From Artemia franciscana (Eukaryota > Arthropoda > Branchiopoda > Anostraca > Artemiidae), in the NCBI RefSeq assembly GCF_032884065.1, contig NC_088872.1, positions 31,750,977 through 31,814,976 of the forward strand: a DNA stretch of 64,000 nt, written 5' to 3'. Numbering within the stretch: the first letter of the stretch is position 1; every line of letters begins with the position of its first letter. Below, piece after piece: positions 24,961-38,850 of this stretch. The notes under the pieces were generated by a model. It made no database searches and was not told where the DNA came from. It worked only from the letters and a program-made list of their open reading frames with translations. The position numbers were made by a program, and so were the translations under genes.

Positions 24961-25780
24961 AGGTCCAAAACTGCACTAATACCGTACATTTAGACCTTTA
25001 TTTTATGTGCCCCAATCCTCTTGCCCGTGGGGATTATTATCTTCCCAGTAACATTTAAAAAATCTTAGAGGGCAGACGTGACCTAAAATCGAGTAGTAAA
25101 AGAAGAAATGAATCCGAAGAAGAGAGATGAACCAAGTTCAATTCGAAACAGCTACATTGCCTAAATTAATTTGAAGACTAAGCCTACTGCAAGAGAGGCA
25201 ACAAACTCCTTGTATTTTATTGTAAATTATTTAGATGACAGGGTTTTATCATGTTATTAAAAAGTTTGGCAACAGTCTAGAATTACCACTCTTCTGAAAG
25301 AAACATCTGAATGGGAGACAATAATGGCTCTCAAAGAAGGAGACATGGTATCAGTCTATAAATAGGATTGTTGAGAAGGAAATGGCAAATTTGCAGCATT
25401 CAACATAATTCAGCTAGGATGAAAGTGAACATATCGCTTGATGGCCTTTTTTATGTTCTTTAATAATTCAATAGGCCTCATTGCTTCTGAAGGAAATAAC
25501 ATTTTGAAGCCTTAAAGGACTCGATACGTCCCATAAAAACCAACAGTGGCAAGTTTGCTGTTTACAACATAATTCAGTTGGAATGGAAGTGAATAGCCTA
25601 AATCACTTGATGCCTTTTCAGAATCTAGGTTACAGTGAAACAAAATTGTCAATTGCAGCTGATTCAGCAATGGCAATTTTATTTTCCTTAGTCTCATTAG
25701 TAAAATGTTATTTGAGCATGAATTTGTGGCAGTTTTTAAGAGAACCTAAAACCCCTTGAGAATGCCACTAAATATATATA
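24961..25780. other. Unassigned sequence within the split hAT region
   Basis: I recognise no coding domain. Two diverged copies of a motif with 'ttgcagcattcaacataatt' / 'ttgctgtttacaacataatt' (25393 and 25554) indicate an old local duplication with a spacing of about 161 bp. Confidence 0.4.
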
Positions 25781-25781
25781 T

Positions 25782-26379
25782 ATGGTAATATTCTGGTTAA
25801 TTGATTTCTTGCTATCTTGGAAAGGGTTTAGGTTAGGAAAATGAAATTTTCAGGGATGGGTCTACAGACTAAAGTATGTCCCGGGAAGGTATTTTGAAGT
25901 ACCTACCTACACTTCTTTCCCTCTAGAGGGCCCTGACCTTTAATGACCTTTAAAAATATGTGTGTTGGTAAAAGTGAAACCTTTCAAAATAGATCTTCTG
26001 CTTAATTGAAGTACAACAAAATTGTTTCCAGCTTCATAACTTTGCCCAATCCAATTTCATAAGGTTTTAAAGATATGCAAATACATTTCCTAAATTTTGA
26101 AGAAAAAAAACATGATATGACTCAAAATTCTACTCAAATAACAGGAAATGCATTTTCAGAACTGAAGGCAGAGAAAAAGCAACTAGTAACTGAAAATTAA
26201 GGTAAAATGTTGTTTTGTCAAAATTTCAATAGGAATAACCTGTCATGAAGGCAAAAGTCTAGAGGGAGAAGGAATGGAGGTGGGTACTTCAAAATACCTT
26301 CCCAGGACATACTATAGCCTGTAGACCCAACCCTGAAATTCCAAGATAGCAAGAAGTCAACTAACTAGAATTTTACTGT
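25782..26379. mobile_element. Fold-back / MITE-like element with long terminal inverted repeats
   Basis: The left arm (about 25782-25960) begins 'ggtaatattctggttaattg' and includes 'ttgctatcttgg' and 'gaaggtattttgaagtacc'. The same sequence appears inverted at about 26215-26379 ('ggtacttcaaaataccttcc', 'ccaagatagcaagaag'). The arms are about 165-175 bp with an 18-bp indel and a central spacer of about 250 bp. There is no coding capacity. The structure fits a non-autonomous DNA transposon; I cannot assign the superfamily because target duplications are not clear. Confidence 0.8.
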
Positions 26380-26479
26380 CCTAAAATTATGCCTTTTGAG
26401 GTAACACAACCCCCCTGCCTCTTCAGATAGGCCCTGAAGGTAAAAAATTGGCCCATTTTCTATGTATAGTATTTGTCAC

Positions 26480-27115
26480 TAGGAAGCATACAGGCAATTT
26501 TCAGGGTGTGGGTGTATTTTTAGCTTGGTTTGGGTTTCCATAGGGATAATTCTTTGTGTAGAGAGAATTTCAGGGGTGAACTTTCCAGGAGGAATTTTAT
26601 ATTGGAGGGATTTGACAGAATTTCTATACAGAATTCTTTTTATATGTCTTACTTTCTCTTTTCATACTCAATTTTGCATGTGGAGATGTTCTGAGGGAAT
26701 TGTTTGGGGAAAATCTGCAGTGTTTTGGATTTCTTGGATATAATTTCCACAGAAGGGGGGATTTCCAGAGTGATTAGAAAAACAATTATAACTTAGTCTG
26801 TTTCAAATCAAATGTGTGCTAAGGAAAATTTTCAGGCTGGACCTGCTGCAAGAAACTTTACAGGGAGAGGGAACTTTCAGCATGGAAGGAATTTTACTGG
26901 GCGAGGGGGTGTATTTTATGTGGGAGGAACTCTCAAAAGAGGAGTTTCCCATCATAGGAGGGAATTTTTTGTGGAGGATAAGCCAGATTTATTGACACTA
27001 TTTGAAAAATGGCCAGGAATTAAATAAAAAAAAGTGTTTTCAACTGAAAGCAAGGAGCACCATCAAAACCAAAAACAAAGACAAATTATTCATTATATAC
27101 TTTCAGTTGAGAAAG
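26480..27115 (+). repeat. Third copy of the G-rich dispersed repeat
   Basis: This follows the order seen in 20915-21430: 'taggaagcatacaggcaatt', 'tttgggtttcc', a G-rich run, 'tgctaaggaaaattttcagg', 'gggaggaactctc', ending in 'ttcaactgaaagcaaggagc'. It is clearly related to, but well diverged from, the 20.9-kb copy. The open frames in it (26525-26743, 26812-27027) are not supported as genes. Confidence 0.6.
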
Positions 27116-28960
27116 CTTGTTTTTTTATGCTTTGTATCTAGTTAAGCCTTAGTGATTGTACTGAATATTCTATGCATAGGGCTATTATAAAGTAAGATTT
27201 TATTATATTAGTGAGTGTTTTTTTTTGTAGTTTGATAGTCTGTATAATATTAAAGATAGGATCAACAGGGGGACTGGGGATGAATTCTGACAAATATAAC
27301 TTTAACCATTAAAAAAATGTAAAATTAACAATCTTAAAATGTATCTCTTTTTTTTTCTTGCAGGGCTTCTAGAGAGCCAGTATTCTGCAATTTTATAGTT
27401 CCATTAGATTCCTTTTGTAAATTTATACAAGATTCCATACTTGACATAGGAACAATGTGAACACACTACTTGGTTTCTTTTTTTATGCTCTTGAAAACTT
27501 AATACTTATTTAATAAACTTTATGCTTAATCATTTAATTTCCAAATGCACCCCCCTCTAAATATTCAAAATATACCCCTAATAATGTATTTCTCCATCAC
27601 ATTAATCTGTTTATAGATTACTTTCCCTGTTGAACCAGTATCTTCTCAGTCTGTAATTTAACCCCATATGTAATTTAAAGTATAATTTACCAAAATATTA
27701 CTGTATTTGAGATATATTAAGAAGTATATAATAGTGGGTGGAAAATTATAATTTGAACAATAAAAACATCATAATATCAAAAAAAAAATATATTATGATG
27801 GTCCTGCACCTCTCTCTTGATGGTCCCAGATAGCCTTAGGAATACATAAACAGACTGTAAGAAAACACTAAAATTCTTACTTTATAATATGCAATATATT
27901 TCTAAGTTGCATTTTCAATTTCTAGGCTTGAAATTTGTTTTAAGTGGTTTGACAAAAATCCTCTTCATCTTCTCTGTGTTCAACCAAGTGAAATTAAAAA
28001 GCATTTTTTTTCTTATACATTCTAACCATGTTGGACATGGGATCTTCAAAGCCACAACACAACAAAATTGCATGATTGAACATGGGTTCTGAAAGGCTTG
28101 AAAATGGGTATTCAAAATGAGAATCTGCAACCCATGCCCAACTGTGTCTTGGGTATAGGATCACCTAAAGGCTATATTAATCAGGTTCAGGTTATTCTCT
28201 TTCCTTCCACTGTTATCCACTTTTTAAAATCATTTCAAATAGGCTAACACTTGGATAAACATTGCTCTCAATCACAGAGAAAGATAGATTCTAAACTGCT
28301 GAAAATCTTGTTTTAACAAAGAGCCTGTGATGTATTACTATTTTTTTTTATTTCTAAGCTATCAAACAATAGAAAGAAAGAATACAGAGATCAGAGTTGT
28401 AGAGAAAATGAAAAAAATGGGAATAAGACAAAAAAAAAACACCACAAGATTTTATCAGAACAATTAAAAACTACTCTTTAAAGCACTGAACAATTGTTAC
28501 ATACATACAACTTTAAACATCACTGTATCAGAAGAGGATGCTATGGATGAAAACTGATTTTGTGGTTATGTTTCAAAATAAATTTTGATGGAGCTATGGC
28601 CTGGCTGGCTTTTTATATTTTTGGATTAATGCTAAATTTTGGGCCCACAGGGGCAAATGAAGTAGATATTTTGCAAATTTAAATATATTGAACAAATTTT
28701 ACATTTATCTGTGTGTGAGAAAACAGTCTTTCCTCCAAAGTTTACACAACCATTCCTTTTCTTAAAACTTTTTATGTCCCAGGGGGCAAAACTTACAACC
28801 CTTGGCTTTGGGCTATTGGGAGCTGTGTAGGGCTGGATAAAGGGCAATCAGTCCACTTTTGAAAGGACCCTGCACTAGCATAAAAATGAAAAGAAAAAAA
28901 TCAAAACTGAAAGCGTATTGTTTTTAATGATAAAGGATAATTATGATTGGAAAATTTTAG
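27116..28960. other. Unassigned AT-rich sequence
   Basis: There is no exon or recognised protein. The part 28630-28880 is G+C-richer and on the reverse strand starts 'cagggtcctttcaaaagtgg', which looks like a hAT terminal sequence. This is a weak, memory-based impression. Confidence 0.3.
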
Positions 28961-29098
28961 TTGAAGAAATGGAAGCTTTGAAGTCTGTTTTTCTTTCAGA
29001 ACTTTTAGAAAACCAGTATAGATTGTTCAAATTTTCATTGGTTAATGTAGAGCTACTTCATTTCTGAACTTGTTTATTGCTCTCAAAATATTCTTAAC

Positions 29099-29284
29099 AA
29101 TCCAGTAAGCATTGCTTTTGATGAGAGATCATTTTCGAGGCTAAAACTAATGATAAACTATCTGAGACCAAGAATGAATCAGGATGGATTAAATAGTTTA
29201 GCAATAATTATATTCATTGAAAGTGAAGACACACAGAGATTAGATTTTCAAATAATTTTAGGAAATGTACCGAATAAAAACTAA
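29099..29284 (+). pseudogene. hAT transposase C-terminal dimerisation block
   Basis: A 61-codon stretch ends at a stop at 29282-29284. It reads 'NPVSIAFDERSFSRLKLM', 'YLRPRMNQDGLNSLAI' and 'IESEDTQRLDFQIIL', the typical hAT C-terminal block (consensus: SxxxERxFSxLKxIKxxLRxxMxxxRLxxL). Just upstream, in another frame, 'FIALKIFLTI' continues the same domain, so a frameshift lies near 29095. It probably belongs to the hAT core at 23690-24960 but is about 4 kb away. Confidence 0.8.
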
Positions 29285-29322
29285 GAAATATGTAAATTCA
29301 TCTATCCATATTTGGTGATGTA

Positions 29323-29422
29323 AATTAACATTCAATTAATGTTTTTGTATTTTTATCATTTTTTTTCTTAATTTTATGCAGAAGTGATCTGATGATGATC
29401 TTATCTGATGATCCATGACATT

Positions 29423-29508
<86 letters not shown>

Positions 29509-29512
29509 ACAT

Positions 29513-29592
<80 letters not shown>

Positions 29593-29685
29593 CATCAAAT
29601 GTCATGGATCATCAGATAAGTAAACTTCTGCATAAAATTAATAAAAATGATAAAAATACAAAAACATTAATTGAATGCTAATTTA
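29323..29685. repeat. Palindrome: inverted repeat of about 100 bp around (TA)n
   Basis: The left arm (29323-29427) contains 'caattaatgtttttgtattt', 'aattttatgcagaagt' and 'gatccatgacatttgatgta'. The right arm (29592-29685) is its reverse complement ('tacatcaaatgtcatggatc', 'acttctgcataaaatt', 'aaatacaaaaacattaattg'), differing by an insertion of about 14 bp and a few bases. The loop is almost pure (TA)n. It could be a fold-back element, or a DNA break repaired by snap-back synthesis. Confidence 0.9.
29428..29593. repeat. (TA)n microsatellite, two tracts
   Basis: TA tracts 29428-29504 and 29517-29593 are separated by 'gtatacatgtac', itself a perfect 12-bp palindrome, so the whole loop is self-complementary. 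Confidence 0.98.
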
Positions 29686-29731
29686 CATGTGAATGTTAAT
29701 TTAATGTTAATTACATATATATATATATATA

Positions 29732-30508
<777 letters not shown>

Positions 30509-30529
30509 GGGCCATTGACCATTTTTAAC

Positions 30530-30710
30530 TGTTAAAAAAAGACACTCATTTCCAATCAAATGAGCCCCTCCTAAGCTTATACAGCCACCCCTTCCATAAT
30601 GAAGAGTCTGTGGGAAAAGAATAATAATAAATAAAAAAAAACAAAAAACATTGAGTCCTTATGGCCCTTACTATGGGCCTTCTATAGCATTGCCTCTAAT
30701 ACCAGCCCTT
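30530..30710 (+). repeat. Dispersed repeat (copy 1 of 2)
   Basis: The sequence 'ccaatcaaatgagcccctcc', 'cagccaccccttcc', 'tgtgggaaaagaa' and 'atggcccttactatgggcct' is matched, inverted and diverged, at 39765-39935. No coding potential is seen. It is of the short interspersed kind, but no pol III promoter is recognised. Confidence 0.6.
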
Positions 30711-31741
30711 CTTTTTTGTCATTTGGTGCATGCAGTCCTTTGCTTTTTATGTATGCTGATTGGTCTTGGGTACAGAAAGGGTATTCTTTTTTACTCATGG
30801 GTAGATAATGTGTTTTTTTATAAGTTTGTAGAAATGAGTTGTCTGTGGTTGATAAGGATGTGTTTTCGACATTTTTGGTATTGAATAAGCATAAGTTTAT
30901 ATAGTGTATATGTCTTCATTTGACCAAATAAATCATCTGGGTTGAGGTATCCATGTTTTGGCAAGGTGAACAAAAAGATTTCTGTGTGGTTTTGGTATTC
31001 TGGAAAGCTATTTGTATAGCATCATCATAGGTGATGTTGACTGGGCAGACTTTTTATTGTTATAAAAATAGATGCTCTTATAAGAGGTATTTTCTTTTTT
31101 TCAAATGGTAGGAGGGTTGTAGACCCAGGAGGTCAGTTTTATTAGTTTTTTTTTAGCTCCTAGAAAAGACCCCTTAAAATTCTTTTGCACTCACTTCTAT
31201 CATTGTTTTATCATACCTGCCCTGCTGGTATTTTCTTTCTAACTTGTTATTTTTTATGTTAAAGAAAATGGAATGAATGCTTTCAGCATACCATATTTGT
31301 CAAGTTTCGTATTACAATATAGCTATAGAACACTCAAACATAAGAAGCTCAATAGGGTGATATCCTTTATTAGCTGTATAAAAGAATATTTACACTGTCA
31401 AACGTGTACATGTTTTTGTTTAATTGAGCAGGGGAGAGGGAGAAAAAAAAGGGCGTAGTTTATAAAAGCAGCAAAAAAACGGCACATTATATGGGAGATT
31501 TTATTAACATTTAAGGTAAAGTATCAGGAATCTTGTGATTTTGTTTGTTGATTCCTTACATATATGTCTGACAGTCATATTTGTAACTCGTTTTTTTTCT
31601 TGTAGTTTGGTTCAGTTCTCCCCGATCCTGGAAGTTTCTACTTTGATTGAAGTTAAGGGAATAACAGCATTGCAAATTATAATTCAAGTTAATGTTAGTC
31701 CAACCTGATAACTGTTTCTTTTTCCAGTTTTAGGTATTAAA
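30711..31741. other. Region upstream of the WDR7 coding start
   Basis: This should hold the 5' untranslated exon, promoter or intron of WDR7. A possible splice acceptor ('ttttttcttgtag', about 31594-31606) and another just before the ATG ('ctttttccag', ending near 31728) can be seen. I cannot place the transcription start or a TATA box with confidence. Confidence 0.35.
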
Positions 31742-31912
31742 ATGGCTCATAGTGTTTCACAAAGTGTCGTTGTTCCACTTGTATTATGGGGAAAAAGTTC
31801 ACCAACCCATAGTATTTCGTCGATTCTTGTATCAAGAAATCATTCTACCATTGTCACAGGAACTAGTCAAGGACAGATCTGTCTCTGGGATTTTGACTTA
31901 TCTTCTCTCGAG
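31742..31912 (+). CDS. WDR7: WDR7 / rabconnectin-3 beta, coding exon 1
   Basis: WDR7 is a large WD40-repeat protein that pairs with DMXL proteins (rabconnectin-3 alpha) to regulate V-ATPase assembly and vesicle acidification; this is family knowledge. The exon starts at ATG 31742 and encodes 57 residues with 'PLVLWGKSSPTH' and 'IVTGTSQGQICLWDF', which match the start and first WD repeat of animal WDR7. It ends 'CTCGAG' before the donor 'gtaggt' at 31913, phase 0. The ATG follows a likely splice acceptor, so a 5' untranslated exon probably lies upstream. The following intron is 6831 bp. Confidence 0.88.
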
Positions 31913-32659
31913 GTAGGTGTTCAATACTCTGATCAAAGATTGTAGAAGATAAGCAAAAACGCAACATCTTATGTGTCTGTATGTGAGCACTACTTACGAT
32001 TTTTACATGAAACACTAGCAATACCTATTTAATTTTTGGCTATTTCCAGTGACAAGCGGGATTGTAAATTTATAATCTGCATTGTAAATTGAAAGTGCTG
32101 TTCCTATGCTGTAAAATTTGCCGTTGTACTGACAATCTCTATGAGATAAATTCAGTTCAAGTAGCAATGGGTATTGTAAGTTCACAAATTTGATTGCGAA
32201 TCTGACGATGTTGTTGGAAATCTACATTGTCGTTTTGTTAACCTGTTTTTTATGTTCTCTGTTTTACTGTTAATTCAGAATCTTATTTCAAGGATTTGGT
32301 TTGTCTGTGGAAAAGGCCTTTAGATATCAAGTGCTTGCGTCGTATCAGTTGAAAACGGACCTCGGCAAGAGTAATAGCCTACTTTTTGTTTGAAACCAAA
32401 AATAAGCTGAATGTTAAAATTTATTACCGTGATGGATACCATATAATATGGATATGTATTTGTATTGTATGAGCAGGTAAGCAGCCACCGGGTATACTAC
32501 AAGAATGGTAATGATCAGTGATAGAGAAACAGACCAAAATAGCCGGTTTCACCTCCCTCAAGCACCATAGTAAACCTTTAATGGTAGCATAGAAGAAGAC
32601 ACATATGGAGTTTGTTGAGACACAAGTGGATTCCAGTCTTTTACAGATTAACAAGTGCA
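31913..32659 (+). other. Start of WDR7 intron 1
   Basis: This is intronic sequence after the donor at 31913. I recognise no element in these 750 bp. The reverse open frame at 32424-32660 has no family motif. Confidence 0.5.
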
Positions 32660-33941
<1,282 letters not shown>

Positions 33942-34689
33942 CTATTAATAGACATTTCTCTAGTTTGTGCGCACAGTTCTGATTCTTTAGGAAAATGATA
34001 GGGGGGAGGGAGTGTATATGACAACTTCTTTGGGGGCTGAGGAGTAAAAAACACAAAGAAAGTATACTTTTGGTGACAAAGTCAGTGGAGGGGAGAAGGA
34101 GATACTTTTTCGACCACTTGTGCAAATCCAATCCTCTGCCTATCTGTCTAGAAATAGTTATAAACACTCTAATTTCCTTTCAGTCCTAAAAATCTATTGC
34201 TTTTTTGTTTTTTGTTCAGACTTACTTTTGCAATGGGAGAAAAAAAAAAAAAATTTCTCAGCAAAAATACTGGTAAAAAAAACGAAGACTTAAAATATGA
34301 AAAGTTGTTGGACAGCACATTCACATATTTTCAGATTTTGAAGTTGATTCTTTTCAATCTTTTCTGTTGTTTGCAAAATCACAAGAAGACGGACAAGTAA
34401 AATGGACCTGTTAAAATATCATTTGAGTTTTTATTTTTATCTCAATATTTTAGGAAAGGAAATACTGGTGGGCTCATCCACTTCAATTATAGAATTTTAG
34501 CCTTGTCAATACTACTGTCTCATTAGATGTGGTTCCTAGAATATAATTTGCGTTGTATCTTGGCAGGAGTAGTTGTCCTCCCACAAAATTGCCTCAGTAA
34601 AAAATCCCTTTTAAAATATGTTAAAATTTTCTATTTATACAGTTACATTTAATTTTTTTTTTAGCTAGAATTCAAGCATTCTGAATTTG

Positions 34690-37340
34690 TAATGACAAAA
34701 ATTTAAGGGCTCTACATGCCTTTAAGATCTTCATCAAAGGCTACGCAAATCATTGGCCAGTGTCCTGGGACCCACGTCAGATTAATTTGGTTCCCTTTGG
34801 TTGCTAAATTATTCAGGGTGTTATTGTAATTTAGCTCACTTCTTTGTCGACTATTAATGAAGCATGAAGAGCCTCAAGCCATGCTTGATTGTCTGTTAGA
34901 ATACATTTTTTCCTACAATTGTAGTCCTTTTGCATCAGTGTTCTTGCTGCCCCTTCTAGTCCAAACATTTCAGCTTCGAACACCGTAGCATAACTTCCTA
35001 TATGGTAACTTATTATCTCTTTATCTGGTAAATTACAATGGCAATTCCTGATTTCCCCTCAAACCGTGAACCATCTGTAAAGTGAATTACCACTTTACTT
35101 TTTTGAAGCAGCCCTGTCCCCTGCTCCGTTTTCCTCCTTTCCTTAATAGACAATCTGTAATTACCTCTTGGGTTTTATTACTGCAGTCTGGTAGCACTTT
35201 TACTGTTTCTTTCTCTAGAAATTTTTTTATGGGTTGAAGCAATATTATTTGTTCCGTGGATGACATTGCCGGTCCATGATATGTGGAGGTTATCATTAGG
35301 CATCCTAGCCTTTGAATCCTTAGTTGACTAATGTGGTTTTTGATCTGAGTTGAGCTGATCCAGGCCTCTTCTTCATATGCAAGAATAGGTCTGATTATTA
35401 CAGTTTTATGTAGACGCATAGTTTTGTTTGGAGCCTGGCCCCGTTTCTTCCCCATCATCCGTTGGTACTGGATTAAAGAAGTTTTGGCTTTCCGAGCCTT
35501 TTCCTTACAGTAAACTTTCCTGCTTAACTAGTGGTCTAATATGATCCCAATGTATTTTGCCTGTTTTTCAGAGAAATCCGGTCGTCATATATTTTTGGAT
35601 TAAAAGGAACTTGCCATTTTCTCTTTCTGGTAAAAACTACCATTTCGGTCTTTTCTGCAGCTAAACGTAGTGTATACTTTTGTGACTGTTTTTGATTCCT
35701 TTCAGCATAAGCTGCCCCAACTCAAACAGGGTCCTTAAAAATTTTCTCTCAGTAAGGATACTAGAGCATCAGCATACGGCTGGGTATATCCTGAATGCTT
35801 TCATTATATATTTAATAAACTGTCTATAATAAGATTCCATATATATGGAGAACTTACCCCCCTCCCCGTGCGGGCACCTACTATGAAGAGTTGTGGGTAA
35901 TTTGACTCCCTTCTGGTCTACGACTGCTTGTCGCGTTCCAAGCATGAGGGAGTTCCATCTCTGTATGCATTGACCAGTCATTCCTTCTTCCTTTGCTGGC
36001 TCTTTGGCTTAGAAAGTAGTATTGTCAAATGCACCTTCTTTATCCAGTATATGCCCAGTGCATGTTTCTTACTTTCAAAACTTGCTCAATTCACTGTCCT
36101 AGTGGTGTATTGGAGCTTCTTTTGAGCTTCCTACCTTAAACCCTATTTGTTTTTCTGAAATCATATTTTTGGCCTCTGGATTATTTATCAGATACCATTG
36201 GATAAGTCGCTTCATCACATTCATTTGGAAAGATGTTAAAGTGATCATTCTATATGATCGAGGGTTTGTATAATCTTCCTGACCTGGTTTAGGCCTGAAG
36301 ACACCTCTTTTCTTTAGCCACTTCTGGGGAATATAATCCAAAGTGAGGCTTCTCCAAGCTATGCTAATGTAGTGGGTCTTTATATTTTCTTATCCCTCTT
36401 GGAGCATTATGGGATACACTCTCCAGGGGTTTTTAAGTAGTAGAATATCATCCACAACTTTTTCGACCCCAAATTTGAAACGTCAGCCTCATTTTAGCAA
36501 ATGGCCGGCGTACTAATGTACGCCGGCTTGGGGGTAATTTCTTTTGGGTATTTTAACGGATTGTAAGCTTGTGGTTTTGAGATTCTTCTGGGTCCAGAGT
36601 GAGGGTGCCACCTTCTCTTGATACACTTCACAGACGTGCCCGCTGGTCGTACTTTAGTGCCTTCAGTAATTTGTTAGTGTTGTCATCTTACTTCAATATC
36701 CCATCAATTCCTCCATCCACTCGTCCTTGTTTCTTTTTTAAGGAGTTTTAATACTTCCAAGTATGAATCCGAGTCTTCGAGATCATTTGTTCAGAAGGCT
36801 TTCCTTAGTAGTCTTTTTGTCAGCACCCGCTTTTGACTAAGTTCCAAAGTCCACCTAGTATTTGCCTTTTTCATTCTTCCTCAAATGTTAGAGGAGTTGC
36901 TTGTCTCAGAAGCCTTATTCATTCTTTCTTTGAGCCGTTTTGCTACCTCATCCATGTCCTGCCTTAGTCTTATTATACTCTGATGGCAGACTTGTAGTCC
37001 TTCAACTAATTCTTGTTTATAAGTGAGCCAATTGTTTTTGTTTTTTTATGTTCTTCATAAGCATTTTCTTATGTTGTGATATTTCATCTCTAGATGTTAT
37101 TAGACAATGATATGATAATGACGGGTTATCACTTACGTTTCATTTTTTTACCAGTATTTCATGCTTTGAGGTGACAATTATCAAGTCAAGCACTTCTCTT
37201 CTTCTTCTTGTTATAAAACAGGGGTTCGTTACCCGATTGCACTAAAGCTCTCTTTTGCCTGGCAATTCATGAGCTCAAGACCCCTTTTGTTTGTATGTGT
37301 GCTTTTCCATGAGGTTCGGTATACATCATATACTAGAATC
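34690..37340 (-). mobile_element. R1/I-like non-LTR retrotransposon with RNase H, antisense in WDR7 intron 1
   Basis: Read on the reverse strand, an endonuclease remnant lies near 37340-37200 ('RGLELMNCQAKESF'), followed by a linker ('LRQDMDEVAKRLKERMN', about 36960). An RT start is at 36341-36150 ('WLKKRGVFRPKPGQEDYTNP', 'SYRMITLTSF', 'KQIGFKVG'). The RT thumb and C-terminus are at 35458-35200 ('LHKTVIIRPILAYEEEAW', 'RIQRLGCLMIT'). RNase H spans about 35095-34710 with 'FTDGS', 'EAEMFGLEGAA', 'ILTDNQAW' and 'WVPGHW'. The catalytic D, E and D can be read. Many frameshifts and stops are present, and the RT YxDD block was not found. RNase H after RT points to the R1/LOA/I group rather than CR1. 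It is a dead copy. Confidence 0.75.
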
Positions 37341-38208
37341 ATGGGGTCTAGTCAAAACCCCATGAATGTGACCACCCCACAAATGTGGCTAGACTCTGCC
37401 CAAAACAATTAACCTTAATTTTAAATCGAAATATTAATTCCCATTCCTGAATTAGCTTCAGATAACAGTTTTTCCTCACTTGACAGTTTTTTTTCAAAGC
37501 GTGTTTTTAAATTTTCGCCTACTCTGGGAAAAGTTCGTTCTTACTAACTGGCGTTACATACTAGGCTACCGACATATAGCCCTAGATATGATCCTGTGCT
37601 ATATATAAACGTTTGTTTATCTTCTTGCTTTACATTATAGTGCGTACTTGTTTCTCATCAGCAATTTTTTTGAAATGCGAAAAAAAAAAATTATGTTTGT
37701 TTTCTTTTCACTTTTTCGCTCCTAATTGTCTGCTTTGTTTCTACAACAGACTAAAGCGCTGGTTTACAAATACGGGAAAGTTTCATATCCTTTCAGAGTT
37801 AGTGCAAATACCTGACATTCTAATTGGGACTCTCATTGTATCTACTTAGGACACTTTATGGGAGGAATACCTCATCAAAAACCTTATTTTGTCTGCTCCT
37901 GATTCGGAAAAGTAACCTAAAGAGAAACATCAAAGCATGCCCCTTGACATGCCTGTGACATTCCTCTTGTAGGTTTGAGTATATTAATTGTATTTTCTTT
38001 TAAATGTTTCTTTTGTGTTATATTTTTTGAAGCTATTTTGTGTTGATTTTTCCTTCTAGTCTTCTACGTTTTCTCATCTTTTGTGAAGGGTTCTCCCATA
38101 GATTAAAGAAATAAATTCAATAATTGCCCTCGGACGCGTTTTATCATTATGTCATATTTTCAGCTATTGGTTTTGTTTTTGTTTTTGATTCTCGTATTTG
38201 TTTGCATA
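37341..38208. other. WDR7 intron 1, unassigned part
   Basis: No recognised element or exon. The open frame 37613-37849 has no motif. Confidence 0.4.
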
Positions 38209-38315
38209 TTTAAGAATTAAGAATTAAGACACGCTTCTTGACTACTATGGTCCCTGCGTTGGCCCTGCAGTGCATTCTCCAAGCTAAGGTCAAACCCACT
38301 GCGCCACCACAGGAC
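38209..38315 (-). mobile_element. tRNA-derived SINE, short copy with 13-bp target duplication
   Basis: On the reverse strand it begins 'gtcctgtggtggcgcagtgg', which holds a pol III A box (TGGCGCAGTGG), and ends 'gtcaagaagcgtgtcttaat' with a 'tcttaa' tail. The flanks carry a perfect 13-bp duplication, 'atttgtttgcata', at 38196-38208 and 38316-38328. Compared with the copy at 53235-53376 it lacks about 35 bp in the middle, including the B-box region, so it could not be transcribed on its own. It sits about 430 bp upstream of WDR7 exon 2. Confidence 0.9.
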
Positions 38316-38743
38316 ATTTGTTTGCATAATTTTTCTTTTTTCATAGTTTTAAATAGTTTTGTGGACAACTTCATGTTTCTAGCTTTAATTCTTGTGCGGT
38401 TTATTATGGACAAAGAAAAAACCATTGTAATAATGAATAAAGCTGTATGCACTTGAAGATAAACTAACAGAGGGGAAAAATGTGAAAAATAAGGTAGAAC
38501 GATTATGGAGCCGAGGGAATTGATATAGGGTTAAAAATCCGAAGAATGTATACTTAAAAAGAAAAAACGATAAACAAATATCTGGAAATATGACGCTATG
38601 ATAACAAGCGTGCGAATACACATTTATAATGGCGAAGCCCAAGCCTAAAATAGTTACTATTGGTAAGACAAGTGGTAAAAACATTTTTTTTTTATTTTGT
38701 GATTATTAGTCCACTGTCTTTTAACAATTTATATACTTTTCAG

Positions 38744-38850
38744 TCGAAACCAAAATGCTTGATGCTGGGTCATACCGCAGCAATAACCTGTTTAGTAAGA
38801 GGATCAATTAATGTTGATCTAACTAATGTCATATCTGCCTCAGCAAATGG
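38744..38850 (+). CDS. WDR7: WDR7, coding exon 2
   Basis: The exon follows a clear acceptor ('atatacttttcag', ending 38743) and ends at the donor 'gtaaga' (38851). It encodes 35 residues plus two bases: 'SKPKCLMLGHTAAITCLVRG' and then 'NVISASANG', matching the second WD40 blade of WDR7 (family pattern LLFGHTAxITCL...VSASExG). It continues exon 1 in phase 0 and leaves phase 2, which exon 3 completes to GGT (Gly). Confidence 0.88.

Noticed and set aside
26812..27027. Gly/Arg-rich ORF resembling an RGG protein
   Set aside because: It lies in a dispersed repeat whose other copies are not open in this frame; the G-rich composition explains the residues.
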